Assembly (NCBI GenBank): GCA_025201705.1
Contig: MU616844.1
Location: forward strand, 2,533 to 37,057
DNA length: 34,525 nucleotides
Source of the DNA: Dissophora ornata
Lineage: Eukaryota; Mortierellomycota; Mortierellomycetes; Mortierellales; Mortierellaceae
Direction of reading: 5' to 3'
In this document: in pieces, positions 11,560-21,453 of the stretch
How the letters are laid out: each line of letters starts with the position of its first letter
Numbering within the stretch: the stretch's first letter is position 1
The notes under the pieces: generated by a model
The model's database searches: none
What the model saw: the letters and a program-made list of their open reading frames with translations, nothing else
What the model was told of the DNA's origin: nothing
Translations under genes and position numbers: made by a program

Positions 11560-12341
11560 CTTGCAGCCTTTATTTCGTTTCAAAAACGTTGCAAAAGTAC
11601 ATGATGGCAACAAATCCCGCCGAAAGAGAGAGTATCATTGGATACCACATGATCAGGGAGAAAGGCGAACATGCATCGAGGAAAGAGAGAAAAGAACAGC
11701 ATATGTGTTAGTAAGGAGGGAATTGTTCTGAGCACGGGTGTATGAACTGGTCATCATGGGTCGGACTCAAAGTCATGTTTTCTCCATTCATCTCTCCCGG
11801 ATATCAATTTCCACACTTTATGCATCCTGCAAGAAATAATGAACCATCCAACATCCAAAAGAAGGAAACAGTCATCGATAAACAAAAGATGAATGCATTT
11901 GTAGTAGCATAATCATAACTCCGCTCTTTCCTCTTACTCTTATTATGAACGCACAAGAGATGACGCGCAGCGTTCGTTTTGCCTCATACAGTAGGGAAGA
12001 AACAGGCACCCCTGTTTCGTCGTTGTGCTCCCCCCTCCCTTCCCTCCCTTGTTCAACTGCCACACATATTCTGCTTTGTTGTCCTTTTTTTTTTTGTTGC
12101 ACGAAGAAAGCGCAAATGGAGCGGACAATAAATATAGTTCGAGTAATAGAACATATTGTGTGAAAAAGGCGAGTACGTGCATAGACATGTGTTCATTTGG
12201 AGCAATCACAGCTCTTTGTTCGGGTTTTTTTTACATATGATTGTCAAGATAGGGAATTGTAATAATAAAGAGCCGGAAGTGGCAGGACATGATAAAATGC
12301 ATCCGACTGTGTGAAAATCACGTTCAGACTAAAACGTCCAC

Positions 12342-12428
12342 CATTGACACATTGACTTATTGACTGACATATTGACACACTAACACATTGACTTATTGAC
12401 ACACTGGCACACTGACACATTGACATAT
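12342..12428. repeat. degenerate tandem repeat (cattgacac / tattgacac)
   Basis: About nine imperfect copies of a 9-10-bp unit, variants of cattgacac, tattgac and actggcac, run from 12342 to 12428. Copies differ by one or two bases and the register drifts. No gene overlaps it. Confidence 0.75.
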
Positions 12429-13525
12429 GAGCGCAATACCGTAACAGCGTCCAAGAGAGGGAGAGAGGGAGAGAAGGAGGGGTGATCCGCTGACAACAGG
12501 AACTATCTCTTACCAGTCAGAGGGAGCAGAGGGCTGCTTGTTGTGATAGGCGAATGGAGCATGGTGTTTGCTTCGGCGCAGTACAGCGATAGGGATAACA
12601 GACGGTGGCGGGGGGCAGGTATCGAGTAATAAATGTTGCTACGGGTCTTTCAAGAAGGATGTGCAGGGTTGTCAAGAGGCTGTAAACTATGGAGAAACGA
12701 GAATAGGGTTCCTGGTAATGTAGGATATTTCTCGACGAATATAACGGGCTGGCTTTGAATAACGCACACAAGGGTGGAAAAAAAAGGGATCAACGATACA
12801 CAAAAGAATAAATGGTTGATGAGAAAGAGGAAGCACAGTGGGGAAGTGAGCGACGAAAATACAGTTGAATAGTGATCAAAGTTTTATGGTGAGATCGGTT
12901 GTGCAGCAAAAGATGAAGGGGATAGAAAGAAAGAGGGCAGGTGTATGGGAAATAGAGAAAAGTCGAGGCACACGAGGAAGGAGGGTCGTGCTTTTAAGAG
13001 TCGTCCGAGGTGTGTGCGGCACCTTGCGGCTATCTCTGCCTATCTGTCTACCTATCAACCCCGCAGGAGGTGGGGCGGGCTACTAGACTGGATAAGGCAA
13101 CGGCCGCGGCTCAGAATGAATAGACGCGCTGCAAAGACATCGCAGATTAAAGGGGAGGCATTACAATATAATGCTCGACCCTGTGACAACGAGCATGGGT
13201 GGTGCTAATGATCATGATGATGATGCATGACGGTGTATCCTCCCATTGACCACGCATCTCTCCCACAACGGAGAGACCATAAACTGAATAGACGAGCGAC
13301 TGGTGCACCCCTCAGAATCACAAGGGACGGAGATCAGAGACGATCCCAGACAGATTGTCTTCCATACTCCGTTCACTCGTTCACTCATGGCGGTCCGTAT
13401 TCTTAATCGTTGCTGACAACTCAACCACCTTCTAGAGAATATGGGGATATTAAATGCATTTATCTGCGATGCATAAATGCAACAATGACCACCCCATGTG
13501 TGCATTTCTCCTGCTCGCCCAGGCT

Positions 13526-13593
13526 GTGATGGTGGAGGCATGTATGTTGTTATTAAAAAAATAAAAAAAAAAGTGATGGTGGAGGCATGTATG
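13526..13593. repeat. 21-bp direct repeat flanking an A-rich 26-bp insert
   Basis: The 21-mer starting gtgatggtggaggcatgta occurs perfectly at 13526-13546 and 13573-13593. Between the copies is ttgttatt followed by an almost pure A tract interrupted once. A perfect direct repeat of this size around a poly-A insert has the form of a target-site duplication from a retroposition event reduced to its tail. A plain duplication with later poly-A growth would look similar. Confidence 0.7.
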
Positions 13594-15256
13594 GGTTCGA
13601 ATGCCCTTTCGTGAAAGAAAAAAAGGGATGGGTATCTATTACACAGAAAGAATGTGGTTCATTCTCAGGGTTACGGAATTCTCTCGATAATTTTTTTCAA
13701 ACCATGGCTCTTGCTTCTTGTCCCACTGATGGCATTGACCGTGATCTAAAACAATAATATTTTTTTTCACTGTCGATATCAATAGAAACGTCTTGCCTCA
13801 AAAAAAAAAAAAAAAAAAACAACAAAGGCTGCAAATGCGCATGCTTGCTGATGTTGCTTAATCAGAAATATGCCTCAATAAAGTGATCGCAACGTCCTAC
13901 TCACGGTTCGCGGAGTAAATCGTTATCGCGTTCCGATAACTCCTCTTTTTCTATCCCGACAAGCCAATACAGACCAGAAAGATAGCCCTATTCCTCTCCT
14001 GAGAGGACAGACAGTTGTTCACCGTTCCCAATACCAACCCCCTTTTTCTCGCTCTTTGCATAAGAACATGGCCCTTGGCCCTTTCGCAAGCAATCGTAAA
14101 TTCTACGATACCGTGCACCTCATCATGCTCACATCCCGGGCCGAAGCATGACGAAGATAATGCAACGTCTGTTGGAAGTCTGTACATCTATACCTCCCTC
14201 CCCCCCCCCTCTCCTGAAGAATCGTACTTTCTTTTGGGTTTTCGGGACTAGATAAAGCAATCAAAAGACGTCGATTGATGATTACAAAGTCGACGGCAAG
14301 AAATAAATAGCTCTTTTGGATGGCCGCTGTGCTGGGAAAAGACGTGTTTGATAGGCAACACAGAGCTCTTTTTGGAAAAAGGCTGATAGCGATTTTTTTT
14401 TGTGGCTGTACGCATGTGCAGTACATGCACTACAGCCATGATGATGTCCGGTCTTGATCGACGAAAAGGGCTTGACCGAGGGACAGGTGCAATGAATGAG
14501 GCATGATCTTCATTTGCGAGCTCTGTGTATAATTAATTTGCGATAGTCGTCGGGATGTTGAAGATACGGAATCACACGAGCTCTTGAATCCGCAGACCGA
14601 CCAGTGCTCTGACTATCACGGGCACTGTCTAGGTTTCGTGTGAAATTAGCTATACAGGCAGTAGGAGAGTGGCTCCCCTCAATGACACGAGCGCCGCTAT
14701 CTGCCTCCAGTCCTCTTAAGACCTGACCTCACCCTACTGGTGCTCAGATTCATATTAAACAAGAGCGGTTTGTCTAGAAGAACCTTGTTGCTGATTTCTT
14801 CGGCTCGTTGCTTCTGTTACTGTCCATCAAATTTGGCAGACTATCGTTTTCGCTGTCCTCGACATTGAATGTCCTCAACACTGTGTCCAACGTTACATCG
14901 CCAAAACGCTGTTGCCATGTCCACACAAAAGGACTTTTTTGTGCGTGTTTCTTATCGTTATCATCGTCAATTTTATTGTCGTATCGCATCTTTGGTAAAC
15001 ATGCTACTCGTCATTGCCAATTAGGCTAGTTTGAGAGGGCACTAGGACAAGAAAAGGCGTCTTTCATGGGACAAAGTACACTCCATCCCATGCAAGACCT
15101 GCTCGAATATTCATAAGATCGAGTAGCTCGGACGACGTATCAGTGGCCACAACGACAGATGGTAGGACGAGTAGAGAAGCTCATGAAAGCAATCTCCGAC
15201 CAAGCATTGTAAATAATATACAAATAATAGTTTATGCGTCGCTCTGTCTATGGTCT

Positions 15257-16677
15257 TTAGTACTTCTCCTTCTCACGGTCTTGATATCCGCTCTCAGAGT
15301 TGTATCCCCTAGCAATGCCGGCGCGCCCCTCCGTTGCGATCTCCACGGGCGTCTCTCCTAACTGGACCTCCAGACCCCTGAACTGTCTCGACTGCAAATA
15401 CTCGCCTGCAGCGCTCGACATTAGTGTAGCTACGCTCGTGTTCTTGTCTCGCACCGTCAAATCCTTTGTTCCTTCGATCAACGCTGACAACTCTTTGGAA
15501 TCCTCCTTATTTGTAGTGTATTTCTTGCTCTGTTTCAACTGCCCTGTCACTAGCGAAAAGTGCGGGGCCTCATCCTCATCGCTTGCCTCAAAATCCTCGC
15601 CCTCATCCTCGCGATCCGAAGCCGCATCCAGTTGAGCCTGTGAGATCTTGACCTTATCGATGCCGATCTTATCGTCGTCAGGCAAGAGTTGTTGGAAGTC
15701 CGTGACATATTCTCCTGTCCATTCCCGGGATTTGCTGAGAGCAATCTCAAGCTCGTAGGGTGTGACGATAGGGCGATAAAATTCCTTGCTATCGATCAAA
15801 CTGTTTTCAGGACACGCCACGTAGACAAAGCAATCGATTTCCATGAAATTCGCCATCTTGGCCACGTTCAGTTTGCCCATCACAAACGTATAGGCTTTCT
15901 TGCCCTTGGATTCAATCAATGCTTTCAAGTGCTGAATCATCTTCATGTACGACGCTGCAGCAATAAAAGAATTGTGTAAGTCATCAGCCGTGTGCCTGCC
16001 GTATTTGAACAGCGTGTATCATATTTGTTCAACTTACCAACTCCCAGCGTCCCTACAGCGATTCCGATGACATCCGCATCCTTCGCCTTCTGAACCAAGA
16101 AGTACCTGCGCATGAGAGCCTTGTTGACTTGGGCAGATTCCAGTCTTCCCTCGTTCTTCTCGGGGTTGTAAGAGTACACCTCGCACTTGCTGTGTGTCAT
16201 CATAATGTTAGACAGCGTGGGGCTTTCGTCTCCGACATAGAAAAGAGTATAATCCTCGATGTTATCACCCTCGGGCAAGTCATACGTCCTTCCGAAACTT
16301 CTCCTCTTGTTGCTGTCTGCATTACTGCTGCGGTCATCCATTGGCTGCTGCTGAGCCATTGAAGTAGAGGTGGTTTTTTGACATCCTGATGAGTTGACAC
16401 ATGTTGAAGCAGGCGCACTTGCACCACTTTGACAACACGTCCGTGATTCTGTGGTTGGCGCATTACTGCCGTTTGCTCCGCAACTTGATCCCTTTGATTG
16501 GCAGCAGCTGTTGTTAAGGGCTTGAGAGCCATTCTGATTTGACAGCACATATCCGAGATTCGACTCTGTTTCAACGCGTGATTTGACAATACTGGTATAC
16601 TCCATCTCCGTCTCCAGTTTCGCCAAAAGTTTATCTGGATTCGGTCATTGCAAATAAGGTGGTTTACAGAAGATAAG

Positions 16678-16709
<32 letters not shown>

Positions 16710-17574
16710 AAAAGTCTGCGACTGTCACATCATTACAGTAAACCATGAAAAAGGCGCTTACCGATGCAGTGGGCGTAGATCACGTCGTACATGAGAATAA
16801 CCTTTCGCGATTTGTCCTTTGAAAAGAATCCATCGAATACTGAAGCACAGTCCTGAACATCTACGGGCTGCTTTCCAAATACATAGATGACCGGGAGTCG
16901 AGATGTCCTACAAGTCCATGAATGATAGTGAGGTGTCAGTGTTGCATGACTCGATCCTGTTATTGCTTTTCGAAGATAGCGGCATGAGATCAACGCTTAC
17001 GGGCTCTGGCATGAGCGGCCATAGTGGATAATGGCATCGGCGGATATGTGCTGCGCTGCTACTTCATCCACACAGCAGCTGTATCGCAAAAAGCACTCCA
17101 AGGTGTTAACAATGTAAAAAAAAATGATTATGATCGCCTGTAACGTGATTCCGAAGCTCAAATGTCGTCTCACCTTCCGTATGAGGTGTCTGCAAGAATA
17201 TAGACACCACTCCCAGTCTGCTCGCGGATCAATTGGGCGACAAGTCCAGAGTCTGGCAGGAGTTCGTCTGGGAACTGCAGTGCGATCTAAGGAGGTGGCA
17301 AGATCCAATTAATATCAGTAACAGCTACTACATATCCGCTCTTACAGCCCTGCAGTGGCTCAATGATCCCATGCTATATCCGCTCACGTACCCTCTTGTA
17401 TCCTCGTTCCTTGATGACATTAACTGTGCGGTCAATCTCGTAGATGTCTGAGCAGGCGTTGATCTTGTTCTGAGCTTCGGTCGCAAGTCGACTGCGATGA
17501 ACGTCAATCTGGCGGGAAATCACCGCTGAACCATCGTCTGCGAAATTCGAAGGCCCTGAGAGCGAGTTGGACAT
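15257..17574 (-). CDS. DPH2: diphthamide biosynthesis protein 2 (DPH2)
   Basis: Six exons: 17574-17392, 17286-17174, 17078-17001, 16907-16762, 16634-16038 and 15954-15257. Five introns of 83-127 bp all keep phase, giving 604 aa. Family landmarks are [52 protein letters not shown], and late in the protein [31 protein letters not shown] and [20 protein letters not shown]. The Cys residues in SCC, GRSC and VAC sit where the family's Fe-S ligands lie. DPH2 partners DPH1 in the 4Fe-4S, non-canonical radical-SAM complex that transfers the 3-amino-3-carboxypropyl group to a histidine of elongation factor 2, the first step of diphthamide synthesis in the cytosol. Unusual here is a Cys-rich insert (about residues 216-260, with CCQS twice) between the first and second conserved blocks. 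An acidic stretch follows YELEIAL. The start is chosen by conservation of exon 1 and lies 273 bp from the divergent uS12m ATG. Confidence 0.95.
16684..16709. repeat. (TC)13 microsatellite inside a DPH2 intron
   Basis: Thirteen uninterrupted TC dinucleotides lie inside intron 4 of DPH2 (16635-16761). On the coding strand this is a GA tract between donor GTAAGC and acceptor CCAG. It is likely to vary in length between strains. Confidence 0.9.
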
Positions 17575-17847
17575 GTTGCTGGCAAAGCGAATGTGGAGTA
17601 AGGTCGCCGAGGTGGAGCCTTCTCTTTCTTTTTTTGCCACTATTTTTCTCGTGTAGCACAGCGAGCAGTCCCTTCTACCACCCTGCAACAAGCCACACCG
17701 GGACCAGGAACGAAAACAAAAAGTGATCGCCCAACCTGCACGAAAGCGCATTTGTTCACGACCGCTGCCTCGTCCCTCCTCACTCTTCACTTGCCGCGTC
17801 TTGCACCTTCGCCCTCCCTCCCGTTCAGACATAGCATACACACAGCA
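17575..17847. promoter_or_regulatory. shared divergent promoter of DPH2 and mitochondrial uS12
   Basis: 273 bp separate the two ATGs, which point away from each other, so both promoters must lie here or overlap the genes. The plus strand just before the uS12m ATG is CT-rich (ctcgtccctcctcactcttc, gccctccctcccgttc), a typical fungal initiation region. A run of T (ctttctttttttgcc near 17625) lies closer to DPH2. I see no clear TATA box. Confidence 0.6.
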
Positions 17848-18381
17848 ATGTTCAACTTGCGATCACTCATGGCTGCGTTGCCATCGCCAGCAGCAGGAGC
17901 CTCTGCCCTCAGAACGCCATTAGCCATCACCAAATCAGTCACACCCGCAATCACAACCGCCCTCCGCCAGCAACAACTTTCATCGCAACAAATCCGATCT
18001 ATGGCCTCGCTTAACCAGGTCATGCGCGGCTGCCGCAAGACCTTCAAGAATGAATCCAAATCGCCTGCTCTCGATTCCTGCTTCCAAAAGAAGGGTGTTT
18101 GTGTCCGTGTTTTTACTCAAAAACCCCGTAAGCCCAACTCAGCCGTCCGTAAGGTCGCCCGTGTGAAGCTCTCAAACGACAAGGTCGTCAACGCCTATAT
18201 CCCTGGAGAGGGCCATAACTTGCAGGAACATTCAGTCGTCCTTGTGCGCGGCGGTCGTGTTCCCGATCTGCCAGGAGTCCGTTATCACTTGATCCGTGGA
18301 GCATTGGATCTGCAGGGTGTTGCTAGCAGACGCACATCAAGGTCAAAATATGGAACTAAGAAGCCAAAGAAGGCCGAATAA
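17848..18381 (+). CDS. MRPS12: mitochondrial small ribosomal subunit protein uS12m
   Basis: A single exon of 177 aa. The first about 50 residues ([17 protein letters not shown] onward) are rich in Arg, Ser, Ala and Gln with no acidic residues, as in a mitochondrial presequence. The conserved body starts near [13 protein letters not shown] and carries the S12 hallmarks [55 protein letters not shown] and [18 protein letters not shown], ending in a basic tail. uS12 sits at the decoding centre of the small subunit and monitors codon-anticodon pairing. The first ATG of the conserved frame is at 17848; upstream in-frame codons have no ATG. Length and content match fungal mitochondrial uS12 rather than the cytosolic protein. 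Confidence 0.95.
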   Translation: MFNLRSLMAALPSPAAGASALRTPLAITKSVTPAITTALRQQQLSSQQIRSMASLNQVMRGCRKTFKNESKSPALDSCFQKKGVCVRVFTQKPRKPNSAVRKVARVKLSNDKVVNAYIPGEGHNLQEHSVVLVRGGRVPDLPGVRYHLIRGALDLQGVASRRTSRSKYGTKKPKKAE

Positions 18382-18507
18382 GGATCCGATATGGGATAGC
18401 CGACCTACTTTAACAACTATTCTCAAGAAGGGCGCACATCTCAGAGGACAAACAATCACGATCAACTAGACGAGGGGAGCCGACAGGCGCAAAAGGTCGC
18501 TGTTTTC

Positions 18508-18513
18508 AATAAA
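18508..18513 (+). terminator. poly(A) signal of uS12m
   Basis: An AATAAA lies 127 bases after the uS12m stop, in the 231-bp gap between two converging genes. The VPS28 transcript has its own AATAAA on the minus strand at 18617-18612, overlapping its TAA stop. Confidence 0.55.
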
Positions 18514-18612
18514 TGTATCATTTGCAGATTCAACTTCTTGTCGCCATGGCTGTTACTAGAGAATGGACGGTAAGATCAGCGCATTCGGCTTATTTTTTGT
18601 TTTTATATTAAT

Positions 18613-19800
18613 TTATTGGCTATCGAGCCATCCACGGAATGCAGTGTAGTTGACCTCCAGGTCAAATTCCAGCTGCCTCTTTTCGTCCGCATCCAGAACT
18701 TCGCTTGCCCTCATACCATTCAATTTTATCAACCTAATGAAAGCAGTGCAAAGATTAGCAACGACGAATACTATGTTCAAAAATTCACAAAAGGGTATAT
18801 TATCGCCATTGTTGTCATATCTTACCACTCGCGCACTTTGGCTCGACCTTCGAAATCGGCTGGCAATGATCGCACGTTATTCAAACTTTGCATAAGGTCT
18901 GCAAGCAATGGATGGATTTCGTCCACCGCTGCCATTCCCAGCTTAAGCGCATCCATGACCGTAATATAGCTCTATAACCGGGACAGCATAGTAGGTAAAC
19001 AGTGTTAATATCCATCACAGTGATACGAGGTGCTTGAAACCCTAGCCTCTGGATGGTTACGCGTCGCATCTATGCAATTAGGAATCCGTACTTGGACAGT
19101 CTCGGCAACATATTTGGCGGTACGATGGCCATTTGCCTCGTTTGATACGCCACCGCCAAACTCGACAGTTGCTGGCACTCCGATTTTGATCCTCTTGACA
19201 GCTGCTGGGCAATCCAGATTGTATTCCTTCATAAACTTTTCCAGATCCGGCACAACGTCTCCCAATAGACTGGATGCTGTCTTGAACTGCGAGATGAGCT
19301 GTCCACATGCTGGCGTATATCTACGTGAGAGGAGGTGATGGGAAATAAATGCATTTGAGTAAAAATAAAACAAGGATAATTTCTTGGCATGCCAAATCTT
19401 GTAGTGAAAAAGGCCAAAAAAAAATAGGAGACGCACTGTGTGTGTGTGATAGCACTACGGATGTAGGCCATCTCCAGATGCTCTAATACCACAATGATGG
19501 AGTATAGGTCCGCCATGTTATCCATCTGGGCGCGCTCGCGGTTGTTTGTTGTAAGTTTGATTTCTTCATCCAGGTTGATAGTTGGGGCAGCTATGACGGC
19601 ATTACAAGGGGGAGCGATAAGTCAGTTTATTCAGCGTACAAACGACGGTACTCTGCACTGCAGACTGACAACGTGGACAGTTCTATACCTCTGCTGGAAA
19701 CTGCCGCCCCTCCAAAGGCGGTGCTGGAGAAGGACGTCGCTGGCGAAGACGTGCCATTGACCGAAGCCAAGTATTGTTGTGTGGAAGAGCTGAATGACAT
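18613..19800 (-). CDS. VPS28: VPS28, ESCRT-I subunit
   Basis: Five exons: 19800-19689, 19590-19437, 19320-19092, 18971-18826 and 18733-18613. Introns of 92-120 bp keep phase, giving 253 aa. A Ser/Thr-rich N-terminal leader of about 35 residues precedes the conserved helical core: NLDEEIKLTTNNRERAQMDN, MADLYSIIVVLEHLEMAYIR, YTPACGQLISQFKTASSLLG, LEKFMKEYNLDCPAAVKRIK and GVPATVEF. The C-terminal four-helix domain follows: TAKYVAETVQ, SYITVMDALKLGMAAVDEIH, PLLADLMQSLNNVRSLPADF, REWLIKLNGMRASEVLDADE. VPS28 joins VPS23/TSG101 and VPS37 in ESCRT-I on endosomes, and its C-terminal domain contacts ESCRT-II. Both domains are complete and the length is close to the yeast protein. Its start faces the plus-strand gene at 20068 across a 267-bp spacer. 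Confidence 0.95.
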
Positions 19801-20067
19801 GGTGATGAGGAATTGTTTCGGTCGGTGTGAGTTGTGTCTATCTGTCAGAATGAGAGCTGTGCATGAAGAGTTGCAAGCGTCGTAGGTAAAGTGTTTTGTC
19901 AGAACAGATTCCAAACGTGGCAACTGATGACCCACGCTTCGTTGCAAGAGACCATTTCATGGGACTGCCAAATGCTCGCGACAGGAACGTCGACAGATCT
20001 CTTCTTTTCAAACTTCGCCCTAATCCTTTAATCATCAAATCATCACAACCATCTACATCGCACAGCC
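19801..20067. promoter_or_regulatory. divergent spacer between VPS28 and the Gly/Gln-rich gene
   Basis: 267 bp lie between the two outward-facing ATGs, so promoters and leaders of both genes must be here. The plus strand before 20068 is C/A/T-rich (ccctaatcctttaatcatc), leader-like. No specific motif stands out. Confidence 0.5.
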
Positions 20068-20908
20068 ATGAGTTACCGTGGAGGACCCAGCAGAGGCGGC
20101 CCTGGAGGAATGCAAAAATCCCGTGGCGGAGGAGGAGGGATGAACTTTCCGTGAGTAGAGTTGAGCTCGTTCGAGTCTCGCCCTTTTCTTGCCTATCCGC
20201 TAACCTCTGCGTACACACACTCTCCGGCCGCATCAATTGCAATTAGAAATGATATGTCATCACAACAGTTTGGATACCAACAGCGAGGCTTCGCACCACA
20301 GCCTGGACAGCCGCAACTGCAACAACAACAAGCACAGCAGATGAACATGCCACCTCAGCCGATCCAAATACCTCAGCTTCAGCAGGGATCACGGTCATTT
20401 ATGTCCGGCATGCCATCACCATCCCTTGTTCAATCAGGGTCTTTGCCATTGATGGGATATCAGGGTGCACCGTACGCGTTTCAAAAAGACTTGACGTTCA
20501 TCGCTGCGTTCTTCATTTCTCAAATTGACAGGAGCTTTTTTTCGGTATTTTAGACCCAACACAAGCGCGACTAGAACACCCTTCGGTCCACCAATTGGCC
20601 CGATTGACCAGGGACAAAAATCTCATCACGATGTAAAGTGGGACAAAAGAGAGCAATCCTTGTGTCGATCCGTTGCATGGATATTGACAGTTTGATCCGC
20701 ATATCCCTTAACACGCCTGAGCTCCGTCATGAAATATTAGATCCTGCGCAAGCATCAAGAAGAATATGCACTCAAGCAGACAGGCCAGGTCGCAATGTCC
20801 CAAGCTCACTCCTCGACCCCAGGAACATACATCGCAATGTCGTCAAAGCACAATAACAGCGTCATCCCTGTTCTGCCACGGCTGGCTAACCCGTACGGTA
20901 GTAGCTAA
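20068..20908 (+). CDS. unrecognised small Gly/Gln/Pro-rich protein
   Basis: Four exons: 20068-20150, 20247-20471, 20554-20632 and 20741-20908. Introns of 96, 82 and 108 bp all keep phase, giving 184 aa. The product starts MSYRGGPSRGGPGGM, an RGG-like Gly/Arg segment. Then come a Gln/Pro-rich middle (QPGQPQLQQQQAQQMNMPP), a Pro/Gly part (TPFGPPIGPIDQGQK) and a short charged helix (ILRKHQEEYALKQTGQ), ending in RLANPYGSS. It is probably disordered. RGG and Q-rich composition is common in RNA-binding or transcription cofactors, but I recognise no family, and that role would be a guess. Intron 2 uses a less typical donor (GTACGC). An alternative is that the frame reads through to TAG at 20551-20553, ending in a Phe-rich tail. 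The spliced form is favoured because the downstream exons keep the same composition. Confidence 0.6.
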
Positions 20909-21453
20909 TAAAAATACTTCCAATGGAATTTAAACAAGTGCGTTCTGCTGTACACCCTCACTCTCTCGTTCACAAGGCTGGCTTCATAACCCCACTACCT
21001 GGCGACTCAGGTTGTTAATTCACAGATAAGCAGAATCTCGGGAATGAAAAGTCGAGCGGCCTCATAGCCGAGCAACTGGACAAGCTCACCATCATCACGG
21101 TCGTGTGTAGGACGAGTAGACCGTTCTTTTTCAAACACCCGCCTGAGCTGAATGCACTAACACCCCTAATTGTTTCTGCGAGGCCGTTGGTAGCAGTGAG
21201 ATTCCTGGTGCTTCGACCTGGGGCGTCGATACGTGTCTCGGGATCTCCTTCGAGAACGTGGTATCTTCAGAACAAGAAAATATTGCTTAATGAAAAGTGG
21301 TTACAGGCGTTTTCGAAGACAACAAAGATGTGTATATAAATGGTCTTTATATAGTTTGCTTATCAACAAAGAAGTGTTCGGTAATTACAATGAAAGAAGT
21401 GAAGGGATTGAAACTGGGTGCCATGACAATGACGAAAAAGCGTACTATACAGT
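20909..21453. other. convergent intergenic region
   Basis: This lies between the stop of the plus-strand Gly/Gln-rich gene and the stop of minus-strand Hsp90, so it holds both 3' UTRs. TAATAAAAAT directly after 20906 can serve as the first gene's poly(A) signal. No further coding sequence is supported. Confidence 0.55.

Larger units (their letters stand above)
11560..15256. other. gene-poor 3.7-kb spacer
   Basis: No gene is supported apart from the possible missing 5' exon of the neighbouring minus-strand gene (ATGs at 11650 and 11755 are candidates). The stretch is rich in simple sequence: a TTGACACA-type tandem repeat (12342-12428), a duplicated 21-mer around an A-rich insert (13526-13593), a run of 20 A (about 13800-13819), a C-run near 14200 and scattered poly-T. 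The largest open frames are short, biased in composition and have no recognisable motif. No tRNA-like fold was found. Confidence 0.5.

Noticed and set aside
13585..13615. gggttcgaatgccc resembles a tRNA B box / T-arm
   Set aside because: The T-stem does not pair, no A box or anticodon arm fits upstream and no acceptor stem closes.
15143..15979. Plus-strand frames overlapping DPH2's last exon
   Set aside because: They are shadows of the strongly conserved DPH2 C-terminus on the minus strand.
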